NCBI GenBank assembly: GCA_903837255.1
Contig: CAILTZ010000673.1
Location: forward strand, 1 to 6,363
Source: an uncultured Pirellula sp.
GTDB taxonomy: Bacteria; Planctomycetota; Planctomycetia; Pirellulales; Pirellulaceae
Reading direction: 5' to 3'
DNA: 6,363 bases
Positions within the stretch are counted from its first letter, which is position 1. Every line of letters starts with the position of its first letter. Under the pieces are notes generated by a model. It ran no database searches and was not told the origin of the DNA. It was given only the letters and a program-made list of their open reading frames with translations. Of the stretch, positions 1 through 6,132 are shown one piece after another. A program made the position numbers and the translations under genes.

Positions 1-507
1 CCGTAAGCGGGGCAGTTCCGGGGCTGTGAAGATCACCAATCGAGAAGCCTCTTCGGCTTCTTTGAGGATTTGCACTAGTTCAGCTTGGGCTGCTGGCTTG
101 GTGGTTAATTCATGCAGGTTATCGATCAGCAATCCGTCGCATTCTCGGTGGATTTTACGGAATCGGGCCATGTCGTCGGCCTTGATTCCTCGCTGCAGTG
201 CTCGTCCGAACTCGGTACCGCTGGTTAAGGTTAACTTGCGATGGTTTTGGTCTCTGGACCATCGCCACAGGAGTTCATGGGCGAGAGTTGTTTTTCCTGT
301 ACCGTTAGGCCCAAACAAAACGATTGCAGATCGCTCGGCCAATCGTTCGATGGACAATCCGGCAAAGAGTTCTTCGATGGCACGGTTTTCTTCGCCCAGG
401 ATGAATTGCGAAAGCAGCAGGGCAGGGGGTGGGATGATCTGCTGCACACCGCGGCGCAGATTGATGCGATTTAGGTCGATCGTGGCGAGTTCTTGCGTTT
501 TGCTCAT
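1..507 (-). CDS. DnaA-like AAA+ ATPase (3' end outside window)
   Basis: This is a P-loop ATPase resembling the AAA+ core (domain III) of the replication initiator DnaA or the related Hda/DnaC-type loaders. The 169 visible residues begin at ATG 507-505 and stay open to the left edge. Residues 34-43 (QFILGEENRA) match the entry to DnaA domain III, where FVVGxSNR is usual. Walker A is GPNGTGKT at 66-73. Residues 97-108 (SGTEFGRALQRG) match the SxEFxNxF region of DnaA. Walker B is DGLLIDN at 124-130, with Asn where DnaA normally has a second Asp. A sensor-I-like strand lies at 157-162. Only about 33 residues precede the core, so DnaA domains I and II are essentially absent. The DNA-binding domain IV, if present, lies outside the window, so true DnaA and a DnaA-derived ATPase cannot be told apart. 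The start lies 7 bp after the secA stop, which suggests one transcript and possibly coupled translation. The ribosome binding site is weak. Confidence 0.75.
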   Translation of the reverse strand, partial: MSKTQELATIDLNRINLRRGVQQIIPPPALLLSQFILGEENRAIEELFAGLSIERLAERSAIVLFGPNGTGKTTLAHELLWRWSRDQNHRKLTLTSGTEFGRALQRGIKADDMARFRKIHRECDGLLIDNLHELTTKPAAQAELVQILKEAEEASRLVIFTAPELPRLR

Positions 508-514
508 AACGGCA

Positions 515-2605
515 CTACTCGGCGGTATCCAAATAAGGGTCCTGGCCCATCTCTCTTTGGATTTTAGTCCGTTCCTTTTCGTGATAAAGCAGCGCCATGC
601 GATCCCGGAAATGTTTGCGTTCGACTTTTCGTTGCGCCTTGCGGAAAACAGAAGCCGTCGAGTCGCTGAAACGACCTTGCTCGCCGAGTTGCTTGTAACG
701 CTCGGAGGCTTTTAAGCCAAAACCGTTACGAAGGATTTCATCGTCCATAGCAAGGTATTGTCGGTGTGTACCCGGATCCCCTTGGCGTCCGCAGCGTCCG
801 ATCAGCTGCCGGTCGATTCTGGCCGCATCGTGGAGTTCGGTGCAGATGACCATCATTCCCCCCAAGGCTCTCACGTCGTCTTGGAGTTTGACGTCCGTAC
901 CCCGGCCAGCCATGTTCGTCGCGACTGTGATCTGCTCACGCTCGCCGGCAAGAGCGACGATCTCGGCCTCGCGCTCGATTTCGTTGGCATTGAGGACTTG
1001 GACTTTCATGCCTTGTTGTCTGAGCATGCTTGCAAGAATATTCGACTTGTCGATCGAACGGGTTCCGATCAGTACGGGACGACCTTGGGCATGAACGTCG
1101 CGGACTTCCTGAACGATCCTTTCGAATTTATCCAGCATGTCTTTGCAGACGACGTCGGCGAGTTTCTTGCGCTGCGGAGGACGATTCGTAGGGACTTGGA
1201 GGACGGGGGTTTTGTAGATTTTGCGGAGCTCCCCGGCGCTGGTTGCCGCCGTCCCTGTCATGCCTGCTAGGTGTTTGTAACGCAGGAATAGATCTTGGAC
1301 GGTGATCCGGGCGGCTTGTCCGGTGGGTACGGAGATCTCGACGCCGGCCTTGGCCTCGACGGCTTGGTGGATCCCGTCTCGCCATTTGCGGCCTTCGGCC
1401 AGTCGACCCGTGAACTCATCGACGATGACGATTTCGCCATCGCGGACGACGTATTGTCGATCGAGGTGGTAGTCGCGAAGGACTCGGACGGCCCGTTCGA
1501 TGTACTCGTAGAGATCGACCAGCGGAACGGTTCGAATCTCGTCAGGTCTTTGGAGCGAGCGAACGTGTTGACGGCCTTTGGAAGTCAATTCGACCTTGCG
1601 GCTATCTTCTTCGAGCGTGAAATCGTCTTGGTAGATAAACTCGGCAGCGTGCTCGGATGCCCAGCGAAAGGTTGCGATAACCGCCTCGCGAGCTTCGTCT
1701 CCCAGCGAGCCGATGATCAGAGGCGTACGGGCTTCGTCAATCAGGATGCTGTCGGCCTCGTCGACCAGGGCAAAGTGCATCCCGCGCTGGACAGGTTGTT
1801 CGCCTGCGGAAGTCCATCGTTCGTTCGAGCCGGCTCCGAGAAAGTCGTTCACATTTCGGCCCTGGGCACGCATCAAGAGTCGGTCTCGGAGGAAGTCGAA
1901 TCCGAATTCTTTCGCGGTGCCATAGGTCACGTCGGCCCCGTAGGCTTTGCGGCGCTGGTCTTGGTTGTGGTCTGTGAGCACTACCCCAACTTTTAATCCT
2001 AGGGCATCAAAGAGCGGTCGCATCCAATCCGCATCGCGATGGGCCAGATAGTCGTTGACGGTGGCCAGGTGGGCACCTTTGCCAACCATTGAGTGGAGGA
2101 CCAAAGGCAGAGTCGCAGTGAGTGTTTTTCCTTCCCCGGTCTGCATTTCGGCAATGCAACCATGAAAAAGGCATACACCTCCGAAAATTTGGACATCGTA
2201 ATGCCGCATGTTCAAGCTGCGACGCCCAGCCTCGCGGACCAGGGAGTAGCATTCCGGCAGCAGCGTTTCGAGTGGTTCACCGCTTTTGGCGCGGTAGATC
2301 AAGGATAAAAACTCTTTGCGCAGCTGAGAGTCAGAGAGTGCTTTGCGGTTTTCTTCCCAGCCGTTAACCGCACGGGCTTGCTCAAGCCATTGGTTGATTT
2401 TGTAGGTCCCGACGCCTGGGATCTTCCAGCCGGCCGCGACGTGCGGGCGATAAGGGAGTTGCAACGGGACGTCTTTGCCCGAGTTGGCAACTGGTTTGTT
2501 GTTCATAGCTGGTTTGTCGTTCATCGCCGGTTTGGCTTGTTGTCTGCGGACGGTCGATCCAGGTCGATCCTGCCACCACAATTTTAACCAGCAAAACGCA
2601 AGCAT
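515..2605 (-). CDS. secA: Short SecA-type preprotein translocase ATPase
   Basis: This is a SecA motor protein, the ATPase that drives preproteins through SecYEG. The motor is complete: Walker A MQTGEGKT at 154-161, TVNDYLA at 182-188, YGADVTYGT at 222-230, and Walker B/DEAD with VDEADSILIDEARTPL at 281-296. A preprotein cross-linking region spans about 300-430 (IVDEFTGR at 394-401). It is followed by LAGMTGT at 446-452, ATNMAGRGTD at 562-571 and GRCGRQGDPG at 603-612. The protein ends soon after the first scaffold-helix element (AQRKVERKHF, 657-666). At 696 residues it lacks the rest of the helical scaffold with the two-helix finger, the helical wing domain and the zinc-binding C-terminus found in about 800-900-residue SecA. 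Motif VI departs from the usual RGRSGRQGD, with Ile602 and Cys605. The ATG at 2605 gives an odd start (MLAFCWLKLWW) and has no clear ribosome site; Met28 is an alternative. Family assignment is very secure. Whether it exports proteins, as a SecA2-like accessory or otherwise, is unknown. Confidence 0.93.
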   Translation of the reverse strand: MLAFCWLKLWWQDRPGSTVRRQQAKPAMNDKPAMNNKPVANSGKDVPLQLPYRPHVAAGWKIPGVGTYKINQWLEQARAVNGWEENRKALSDSQLRKEFLSLIYRAKSGEPLETLLPECYSLVREAGRRSLNMRHYDVQIFGGVCLFHGCIAEMQTGEGKTLTATLPLVLHSMVGKGAHLATVNDYLAHRDADWMRPLFDALGLKVGVVLTDHNQDQRRKAYGADVTYGTAKEFGFDFLRDRLLMRAQGRNVNDFLGAGSNERWTSAGEQPVQRGMHFALVDEADSILIDEARTPLIIGSLGDEAREAVIATFRWASEHAAEFIYQDDFTLEEDSRKVELTSKGRQHVRSLQRPDEIRTVPLVDLYEYIERAVRVLRDYHLDRQYVVRDGEIVIVDEFTGRLAEGRKWRDGIHQAVEAKAGVEISVPTGQAARITVQDLFLRYKHLAGMTGTAATSAGELRKIYKTPVLQVPTNRPPQRKKLADVVCKDMLDKFERIVQEVRDVHAQGRPVLIGTRSIDKSNILASMLRQQGMKVQVLNANEIEREAEIVALAGEREQITVATNMAGRGTDVKLQDDVRALGGMMVICTELHDAARIDRQLIGRCGRQGDPGTHRQYLAMDDEILRNGFGLKASERYKQLGEQGRFSDSTASVFRKAQRKVERKHFRDRMALLYHEKERTKIQREMGQDPYLDTAE
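2491..2544 (-). repeat. 18-bp tandem repeat within secA 5' end
   Basis: There are two close copies of an 18-bp unit, CTGGTTTGTTGTTCATAG (2491-2508) and CTGGTTTGTCGTTCATCG (2509-2526), plus a degenerate third copy (2527-2544), written on the plus strand. On the coding strand they encode KPAMND-KPAMNN and related residues at about 25-42 of the SecA-like protein. This lies in a low-complexity leader before the conserved region, so copy number probably varies between strains. Confidence 0.75.
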
Positions 2606-2821
2606 TTAGGCCTGCTTTGGGACTTTGCTTAGTTTTCCCAAAACTCCCTTACCCACGAGTCGGCGGGAATCAAGGTTCGGGTGGGTTTGACAGCATTCTG
2701 TATGGCTTGGGTATTTTGTGAAAATTGTTCCTAATGTCCTTTTTTTTTCTTCAATGATGCCTCTGACGGCCGATCCAAAGATTCGAAAGGTGCGCTTGGT
2801 AACGCGTAGCGAGAATAAAAT
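2606..2821. promoter_or_regulatory. Divergent intergenic region with candidate promoters
   Basis: These 216 bp separate the divergent secA and barrel genes, so both promoters should lie here. On the plus strand TTGACA at 2687-2692 is a perfect -35 hexamer. A weak -10 (GTATTT at 2711-2716, or TATTTT one base further on) follows at an 18-19 bp spacing, which would give the barrel gene a leader of about 100 nt. A second -10-like TAAAAT lies at 2816-2821, directly before the ATG, without a well-spaced -35. A run of nine T lies at 2740-2748. On the minus strand only weak -10-like sequences are visible upstream of secA. I see no DnaA box and no long conserved structure. The promoter assignment is inference from consensus matching only. 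Confidence 0.4.
2631..2645. repeat. Perfect short dyad AGTTTT-CCC-AAAACT
   Basis: This 15-nt inverted repeat has 6-bp arms around a CCC centre. It lies 26 bp upstream of the secA-like start codon. The size and position would suit a repressor site for secA, but dyads this short also occur by chance. Confidence 0.3.
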
Positions 2822-4396
2822 ATGAGAATCAATCGAACCACCCTGACCTTGATCGTGGCCTCTCTGTGTGGAGTAGGGCCGACAGTTGCTTACGGGCAAG
2901 ACGCGTTGAGCGAGGCAGCTCGCTCGAGTGTAGGCCGCATTGGGGACGCAGAGGGCGTACCCAAAACCCAAGCTGGAGCGAGCCAATCGATCTCCGATGC
3001 TGGGGCAGTCAAGGCACCTGCGATGAGGAGCCCTTCGGACCGAGCTTCCGCAGGAGCTTATCCTGTAACGACGACCGCCCGCCCAAGCTACGCGGCACCG
3101 GTGCGTGGCGGTTCAGATTGCACATCTCCGGGTTGCACGACTCCTGGATGTGATTCAACCGGATGCGACTCAAGAGGTGCCGCCTTCATGGGTTCTAGTG
3201 CCATGGGGGGCAAACTTTTTGGTGGCAGATATAAGGGACAAGTCGGATCGTGCGACACCGGAGCATGTGGCTCGGGTGGTTCGTGCGGATCTAGCGGGCT
3301 TCTGAGTGGATTCGGTGGTTCTTGCGGGCTGGGTGCTGGCGGCATGGGTGGCAGTGGCCTGGGATGGGCCGAGACCGATACATTGCTATGGTGGGGACGC
3401 GGGTTGACCAACTCGCCGGTGATTGTCGGTGGTAATAGCGCGACGGTCCTGCCAACGAATCCACTTTTGGGTGGATACGACAATCCGCTCGGAACCGACA
3501 TGCTCTTGGGCTTGAGAGGCAATGTCGGATTTTGGCTCGATGATTGCCAGAACTACGGCATTGGCGGTCGGGGCTGGGGTTTGGTTTCCGATGGCAAGGA
3601 GCAAGTGATCAACAATGGTGGCAACTCGACAGGAATCGCGTTCTTCAACACGTCGCTGAATCAACCCGATACCTACGTCGTCAATCTCGATCGCGGACCG
3701 TTTGGTAAGAACGTTGGCGAGATCGGGGTCCTCAACGACTTGGATGTCTACTCTGGCGATCTTTATGGTCGAGCACTACTGCTTGGCGATCGATGCAACC
3801 GCGTCGACTTGATCGGCGGTTACACGTTCTTGAGGCTTGATTCGGGATACCAACTCCGATCGAGGATTGTTGATGGTTGGACCGATGCACCGCCACCGGT
3901 CACTACAGTGACCACGATCGTCGATCGATTTTCGACCAAGAACGAATTCCACGGCGGTCACGTCGGTCTTCAGTCGAACATCAACCGGGGTCGCTTTGGT
4001 TTGGGTTTGATGGGCAAGGTTGCCATGGGTAACATGTCATCCATAAGCACCATCAGCGGCAACTACGAACAGATCCCTCCGTTGCCTTCGCAACCAGATC
4101 GCCAAAATCGCGGTCTGTTTGCTCAGTCGAGCAACATCGGTACGGTCTCTCGCGACGCGTTTACGTTTATCCCTGAGATGAATGCAAAGCTCCGATACCA
4201 GCTTGGTCGTTTCCAAGTCGGCGTGGGCTACACGATCGTGGTTTTGCCTGAAGTTGCCCTAGCTGCAAGCCAAGTCGATACCAACGTCGATGTTTTCGGG
4301 ATTGTCAGCCCACCAATCACTGCTCCGGTCAACCGATTCAATACCGAATCGTTCTACCTGCACGGCATCGATCTGGGTGTAACCTACAACTTCTAG
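2822..4396 (+). CDS. BBP7-family outer-membrane beta-barrel protein
   Basis: This is a predicted outer-membrane barrel of 524 residues. A Sec signal peptide covers about 1-25 (basic MRINR, a hydrophobic stretch, likely cleavage after AYG-25). A Ser/Ala/Pro-rich linker runs to about 98, followed by a Cys/Gly-rich segment at 100-180. The barrel part starts with WAETDTLLWWGRGL (182-195), continues with GNVGFWLDDCQNYGIGGRGWG (from 233) and YGRALLLGD (315-323), and has alternating hydrophobic strands to the end. It finishes with FYLHGIDLGVTYNF, whose terminal Phe is typical of outer-membrane barrels. These traits match the BBP7 (DUF1551, PF07585) family as I know it from planctomycetes; the substrate, if it is a pore, is unknown. 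ATG 2822 is chosen because the signal peptide begins there; the only ribosome site is a weak GAG at 2811-2813. A hairpin terminator follows the stop. The adjacent secA-like gene is divergent and not in its operon. Confidence 0.85.
   Translation: MRINRTTLTLIVASLCGVGPTVAYGQDALSEAARSSVGRIGDAEGVPKTQAGASQSISDAGAVKAPAMRSPSDRASAGAYPVTTTARPSYAAPVRGGSDCTSPGCTTPGCDSTGCDSRGAAFMGSSAMGGKLFGGRYKGQVGSCDTGACGSGGSCGSSGLLSGFGGSCGLGAGGMGGSGLGWAETDTLLWWGRGLTNSPVIVGGNSATVLPTNPLLGGYDNPLGTDMLLGLRGNVGFWLDDCQNYGIGGRGWGLVSDGKEQVINNGGNSTGIAFFNTSLNQPDTYVVNLDRGPFGKNVGEIGVLNDLDVYSGDLYGRALLLGDRCNRVDLIGGYTFLRLDSGYQLRSRIVDGWTDAPPPVTTVTTIVDRFSTKNEFHGGHVGLQSNINRGRFGLGLMGKVAMGNMSSISTISGNYEQIPPLPSQPDRQNRGLFAQSSNIGTVSRDAFTFIPEMNAKLRYQLGRFQVGVGYTIVVLPEVALAASQVDTNVDVFGIVSPPITAPVNRFNTESFYLHGIDLGVTYNF
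3119..3178 (+). repeat. 15-bp periodic cysteine repeat (four units)
   Basis: Four consecutive 15-bp units each begin with a Cys codon (TGC or TGT at 3119, 3134, 3149 and 3164). They encode CTSPG-CTTPG-CDSTG-CDSRG, so cysteines fall at residues 100, 105, 110 and 115 of the barrel protein. The units diverge mostly at synonymous or similar codons, which indicates an old expansion that kept its period. Four more cysteines follow at 144, 149, 155 and 168 in a Gly/Ser-rich stretch. Confidence 0.8.
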
Positions 4397-4432
4397 GTTG
4401 TCTTGGGGATCACTCGAACACAAAAAATCAGC

Positions 4433-4475
4433 GAGATGTTTCGCAGCTTAGCTTCGAAACATCTCTTCGTTTCTA
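4433..4475 (+). terminator. Hairpin terminator after the barrel gene
   Basis: A perfect 11-bp stem, GAGATGTTTCG (4433-4443) with CGAAACATCTC (4455-4465), begins 36 bp after the barrel stop codon. After one mismatch the inner bases AGC/GCT (4445-4447 with 4451-4453) extend the stem to a 3-nt loop. A T-rich but interrupted tail (TTCGTTTCT) follows. The stem is strong, but the imperfect T tract allows some read-through to the next gene. Confidence 0.75.
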
Positions 4476-4492
4476 CAGACCCTGGATTGGAT

Positions 4493-5017
4493 ATGGTACC
4501 TGTGATTGTTCACCGAATCGGCCAATGGTTGGACCAGTTCACCGAAGCGCTTCATTGCTGGGAAAGCCTCCTGTGCGATCTGCGGTCGGCTTATTTTCGA
4601 CAGGACTCGGCGCAGGTATCAAGATTGCATGAGTCGGTCGAATCGGCCAAGCGAATGATGGTTGCAAACAAGTCCGAACGCGAGTCGATCTTGGCACAAG
4701 CTCACGAGCAAGGACTCCGGGCATCGAGCTTGCGGGAGCTTTCAAGATTGCTCGATGGCCAATGGCCGGCCCTTTGGACCCACCGAATCCTGGGTTTAGA
4801 AAATCAGGTTTCGCGCATCCAGCAATTGGGAGTGAGTCTATGGATTCATACCTCCGAGTCGCGGGAGTTGGTCTCGGAGCTCTTGCAACTCTTAGGGGCC
4901 AGGAGCCCGCAGTTACCTCGCCAGTTGCATCCGTTGCATCCGTTGAAGGTCGATGCGGATTCGATCGCGGATGACCAAGAGCCGGTGATCATTCCCTTCG
5001 AGCGCAAAGCAGCTTAG
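4493..5017 (+). CDS. Putative FlgN-like flagellar export chaperone
   Basis: This is a mostly helical protein of 174 residues. The region at about 9-135 looks like FlgN, the cytoplasmic chaperone for the hook-filament junction proteins FlgK and FlgL. It has an N-terminal helix (IGQWLDQFTEALHCWESLL), a Ser/Glu-rich middle helix (RLHESVESAKRMMVANKSERESIL), a short SSLRELSRLL segment and a long C-terminal amphipathic helix to LVSELLQLLG (126-135). The Pro/His-rich tail (LHPLHPLKVDADS) is probably disordered. Length and layout suit FlgN (about 140-170 residues), but the family is poorly conserved and no invariant motif proves it. The frame is open further upstream, with TTG 4403 and ATG 4436. I chose ATG 4493 because the two earlier starts lie before or inside the terminator hairpin and the FlgN-like part begins just after residue 1; a weak GGA lies at 4484-4486. 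There is little room for a separate promoter, so expression may depend on read-through. The FlgJ piece further right on the same strand gives mild contextual support. Confidence 0.5.
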   Translation: MVPVIVHRIGQWLDQFTEALHCWESLLCDLRSAYFRQDSAQVSRLHESVESAKRMMVANKSERESILAQAHEQGLRASSLRELSRLLDGQWPALWTHRILGLENQVSRIQQLGVSLWIHTSESRELVSELLQLLGARSPQLPRQLHPLHPLKVDADSIADDQEPVIIPFERKAA

Positions 5018-5067
5018 GTGTTTGCTTTCCTGGGCTGACACTGGACGCTTGGATAACGAGGGACCGA
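5018..5067. other. Short convergent intergenic gap
   Basis: These 50 bp separate the stop codons of the convergent FlgN-like gene and sulfatase. I see no clear hairpin with a T tract on either strand, so neither gene has an obvious intrinsic terminator here. Confidence 0.5.
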
Positions 5068-6132
5068 TCAGAGACTGCTGACTGGCTGCTTCCTGGCCTT
5101 CTTGTTTGCGCCTTTCTGGTTTACGCCTTTTTGGTTCGCAGGCGCATCGATAGCGCTCGGTGGTGCCTGTTGTGCGCTCCAGGAGTCCCACATGGCCTGC
5201 AATTTCTGGACTTCGTCAGGTCGAGATCCGGCAAGATCGTTCGATTCGCTGAAGTCTTTTGCCAGATCATACAGCTCTGGTTTGCCACTCCCTCCTCGCG
5301 ACACGACCAGTTTGAGATCGCCGTGACGGATCGCCCATTGCGGTCCGAATCGCCAATACATGGTCTGGTGAGGTCTTTCGCTGTTCTGGCCGGTCAAAAA
5401 CGGGGCTAGATCGACACCATCGAGTTTTTCGCTATCGGCGATCTTATGGCCTGTGGCCGCCATCATGGTCGGAACAACGTCGAGGTTCATCACGGGATTC
5501 TCGTAGACTTTTCCTGCGGGCCAATGACCCTTCCACTGAGAGATAAACGGAACCCGCGGGCCACCTTCGTAGGTGGTCATCTTGAATCCGCGCAAGCCCC
5601 CGTTTTGCGAGGTGGTGCTTTGGGTCGGCCCGCCGTTATCAGCGATGTAGAAGACCAAGGTGTTCTCTTCGAGTCCGAGCTCCCGGACTTTGGTCATCAC
5701 CCGACCGATCGCGTCGTCTTGAGCCGAAAGCATCGCTGCAAACAATTGACGCTTTGGGTCTTTGATATCCGGGAAGCGGTCCAGGTACTTTTGGGGTGCT
5801 TGAAGCGGCGCGTGCTGGGCGTTGAACGGCATATACAAAAACCAAGATTTGTCTTTGTTCTTTTCGAGCCAATCGACCGATCGCTCGGCATAGGCGTCTG
5901 TGGTGTAGAAATCTTCGTCGGTTACTTCGCGGACATCGTTCGAGACACGCGAATCGATGAAGTTCGTTGGATGAAAGAAAGGGGTGTTGGCCAGTGTACC
6001 GAAGAACTCATCGAAGCCACGTTTCGTCGGCCTGTATTCCTCAGAGCGTCCGAGGTGCCATTTTCCGACACAGCAGGTGGCATATCCGAGTTCCTTTAAG
6101 CGATTGGCCAAAGTGATTTGATCGAGTCGCAG
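5068..6132 (-). CDS. Sulfatase, 5' part missing (truncated)
   Basis: This is the C-terminal two thirds of a type I sulfatase, the calcium- and formylglycine-dependent family that removes sulfate esters, often from polysaccharides. The minus frame is open from an ATG at 6273, giving 401 residues; numbering here uses that Met. Sulfatase similarity starts only near residue 48 with GLRLDQITLANRL. It continues through GYATCCVGKWHLG (63-75), FNAQHAPLQAP (150-160), the metal-site motif ADNGG (211-215), GFKMTTYEGGPRVPF (229-243) and LDVVPTMMAATG (264-275). Lys71, His73, His154, Asp212, Asn213 and Lys231 are candidate active-site residues. The signal peptide, the N-terminal Asp-Asp metal ligands and the CxPSR/CxAxR formylglycine site, normally about 30-100 residues upstream, are absent. 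The first 47 residues of the open frame are antisense to flgJ and look non-native. As it stands the product should be inactive. It is either a genuine remnant or one side of a misjoin. The substrate cannot be assigned. Confidence 0.85.
   Translation of the reverse strand: MRLDQITLANRLKELGYATCCVGKWHLGRSEEYRPTKRGFDEFFGTLANTPFFHPTNFIDSRVSNDVREVTDEDFYTTDAYAERSVDWLEKNKDKSWFLYMPFNAQHAPLQAPQKYLDRFPDIKDPKRQLFAAMLSAQDDAIGRVMTKVRELGLEENTLVFYIADNGGPTQSTTSQNGGLRGFKMTTYEGGPRVPFISQWKGHWPAGKVYENPVMNLDVVPTMMAATGHKIADSEKLDGVDLAPFLTGQNSERPHQTMYWRFGPQWAIRHGDLKLVVSRGGSGKPELYDLAKDFSESNDLAGSRPDEVQKLQAMWDSWSAQQAPPSAIDAPANQKGVNQKGANKKARKQPVSSL
5092..5136 (-). repeat. 15-bp repeat in sulfatase C-terminal tail
   Basis: Three degenerate 15-bp units encode NQKGV-NQKGA-NKKAR (residues 380-394) in a lysine-rich tail after the conserved sulfatase domain. 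The tail is probably disordered and basic. This is small-scale repeat slippage at the gene end, with no evident catalytic role. Confidence 0.6.

Noticed and set aside
26..715. Plus-strand open frame of 229 codons across the secA/dnaA-like junction
   Set aside because: It is antisense to two clearly conserved genes, and its product is low-complexity with no recognisable domain.
758..1270. Plus-strand open frame of 170 codons inside secA
   Set aside because: Antisense to conserved SecA motor motifs; no domain or ribosome site.
1295..1996. Plus-strand open frame of 233 codons inside secA
   Set aside because: Its Asp/Val/Leu-rich product is what antisense reading of a coding sequence gives. SecA motifs occupy the other strand throughout.
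2606..2986. Minus-strand open frame of 126 codons ending right at the secA start
   Set aside because: It covers the intergenic region and the signal-peptide end of the barrel gene on the other strand. The product resembles no family and its end position is coincidental.
3088..3522. Proline-rich minus-strand frame opposite the Gly/Cys-rich segment
   Set aside because: The proline-rich composition is the direct antisense of Gly codons (GGN to NCC).
4922..4947. Short TTGCATCCG direct repeat near the end of the FlgN-like gene
   Set aside because: Only two 9-bp copies encoding LHPLHP; too small to call a repeat element.
5446..6099. Plus-strand open frame of 217 codons opposite the sulfatase
   Set aside because: Antisense to strong sulfatase motifs. 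Its TAA happens to lie in the frame of the FlgJ piece but it shares no similarity with FlgJ.
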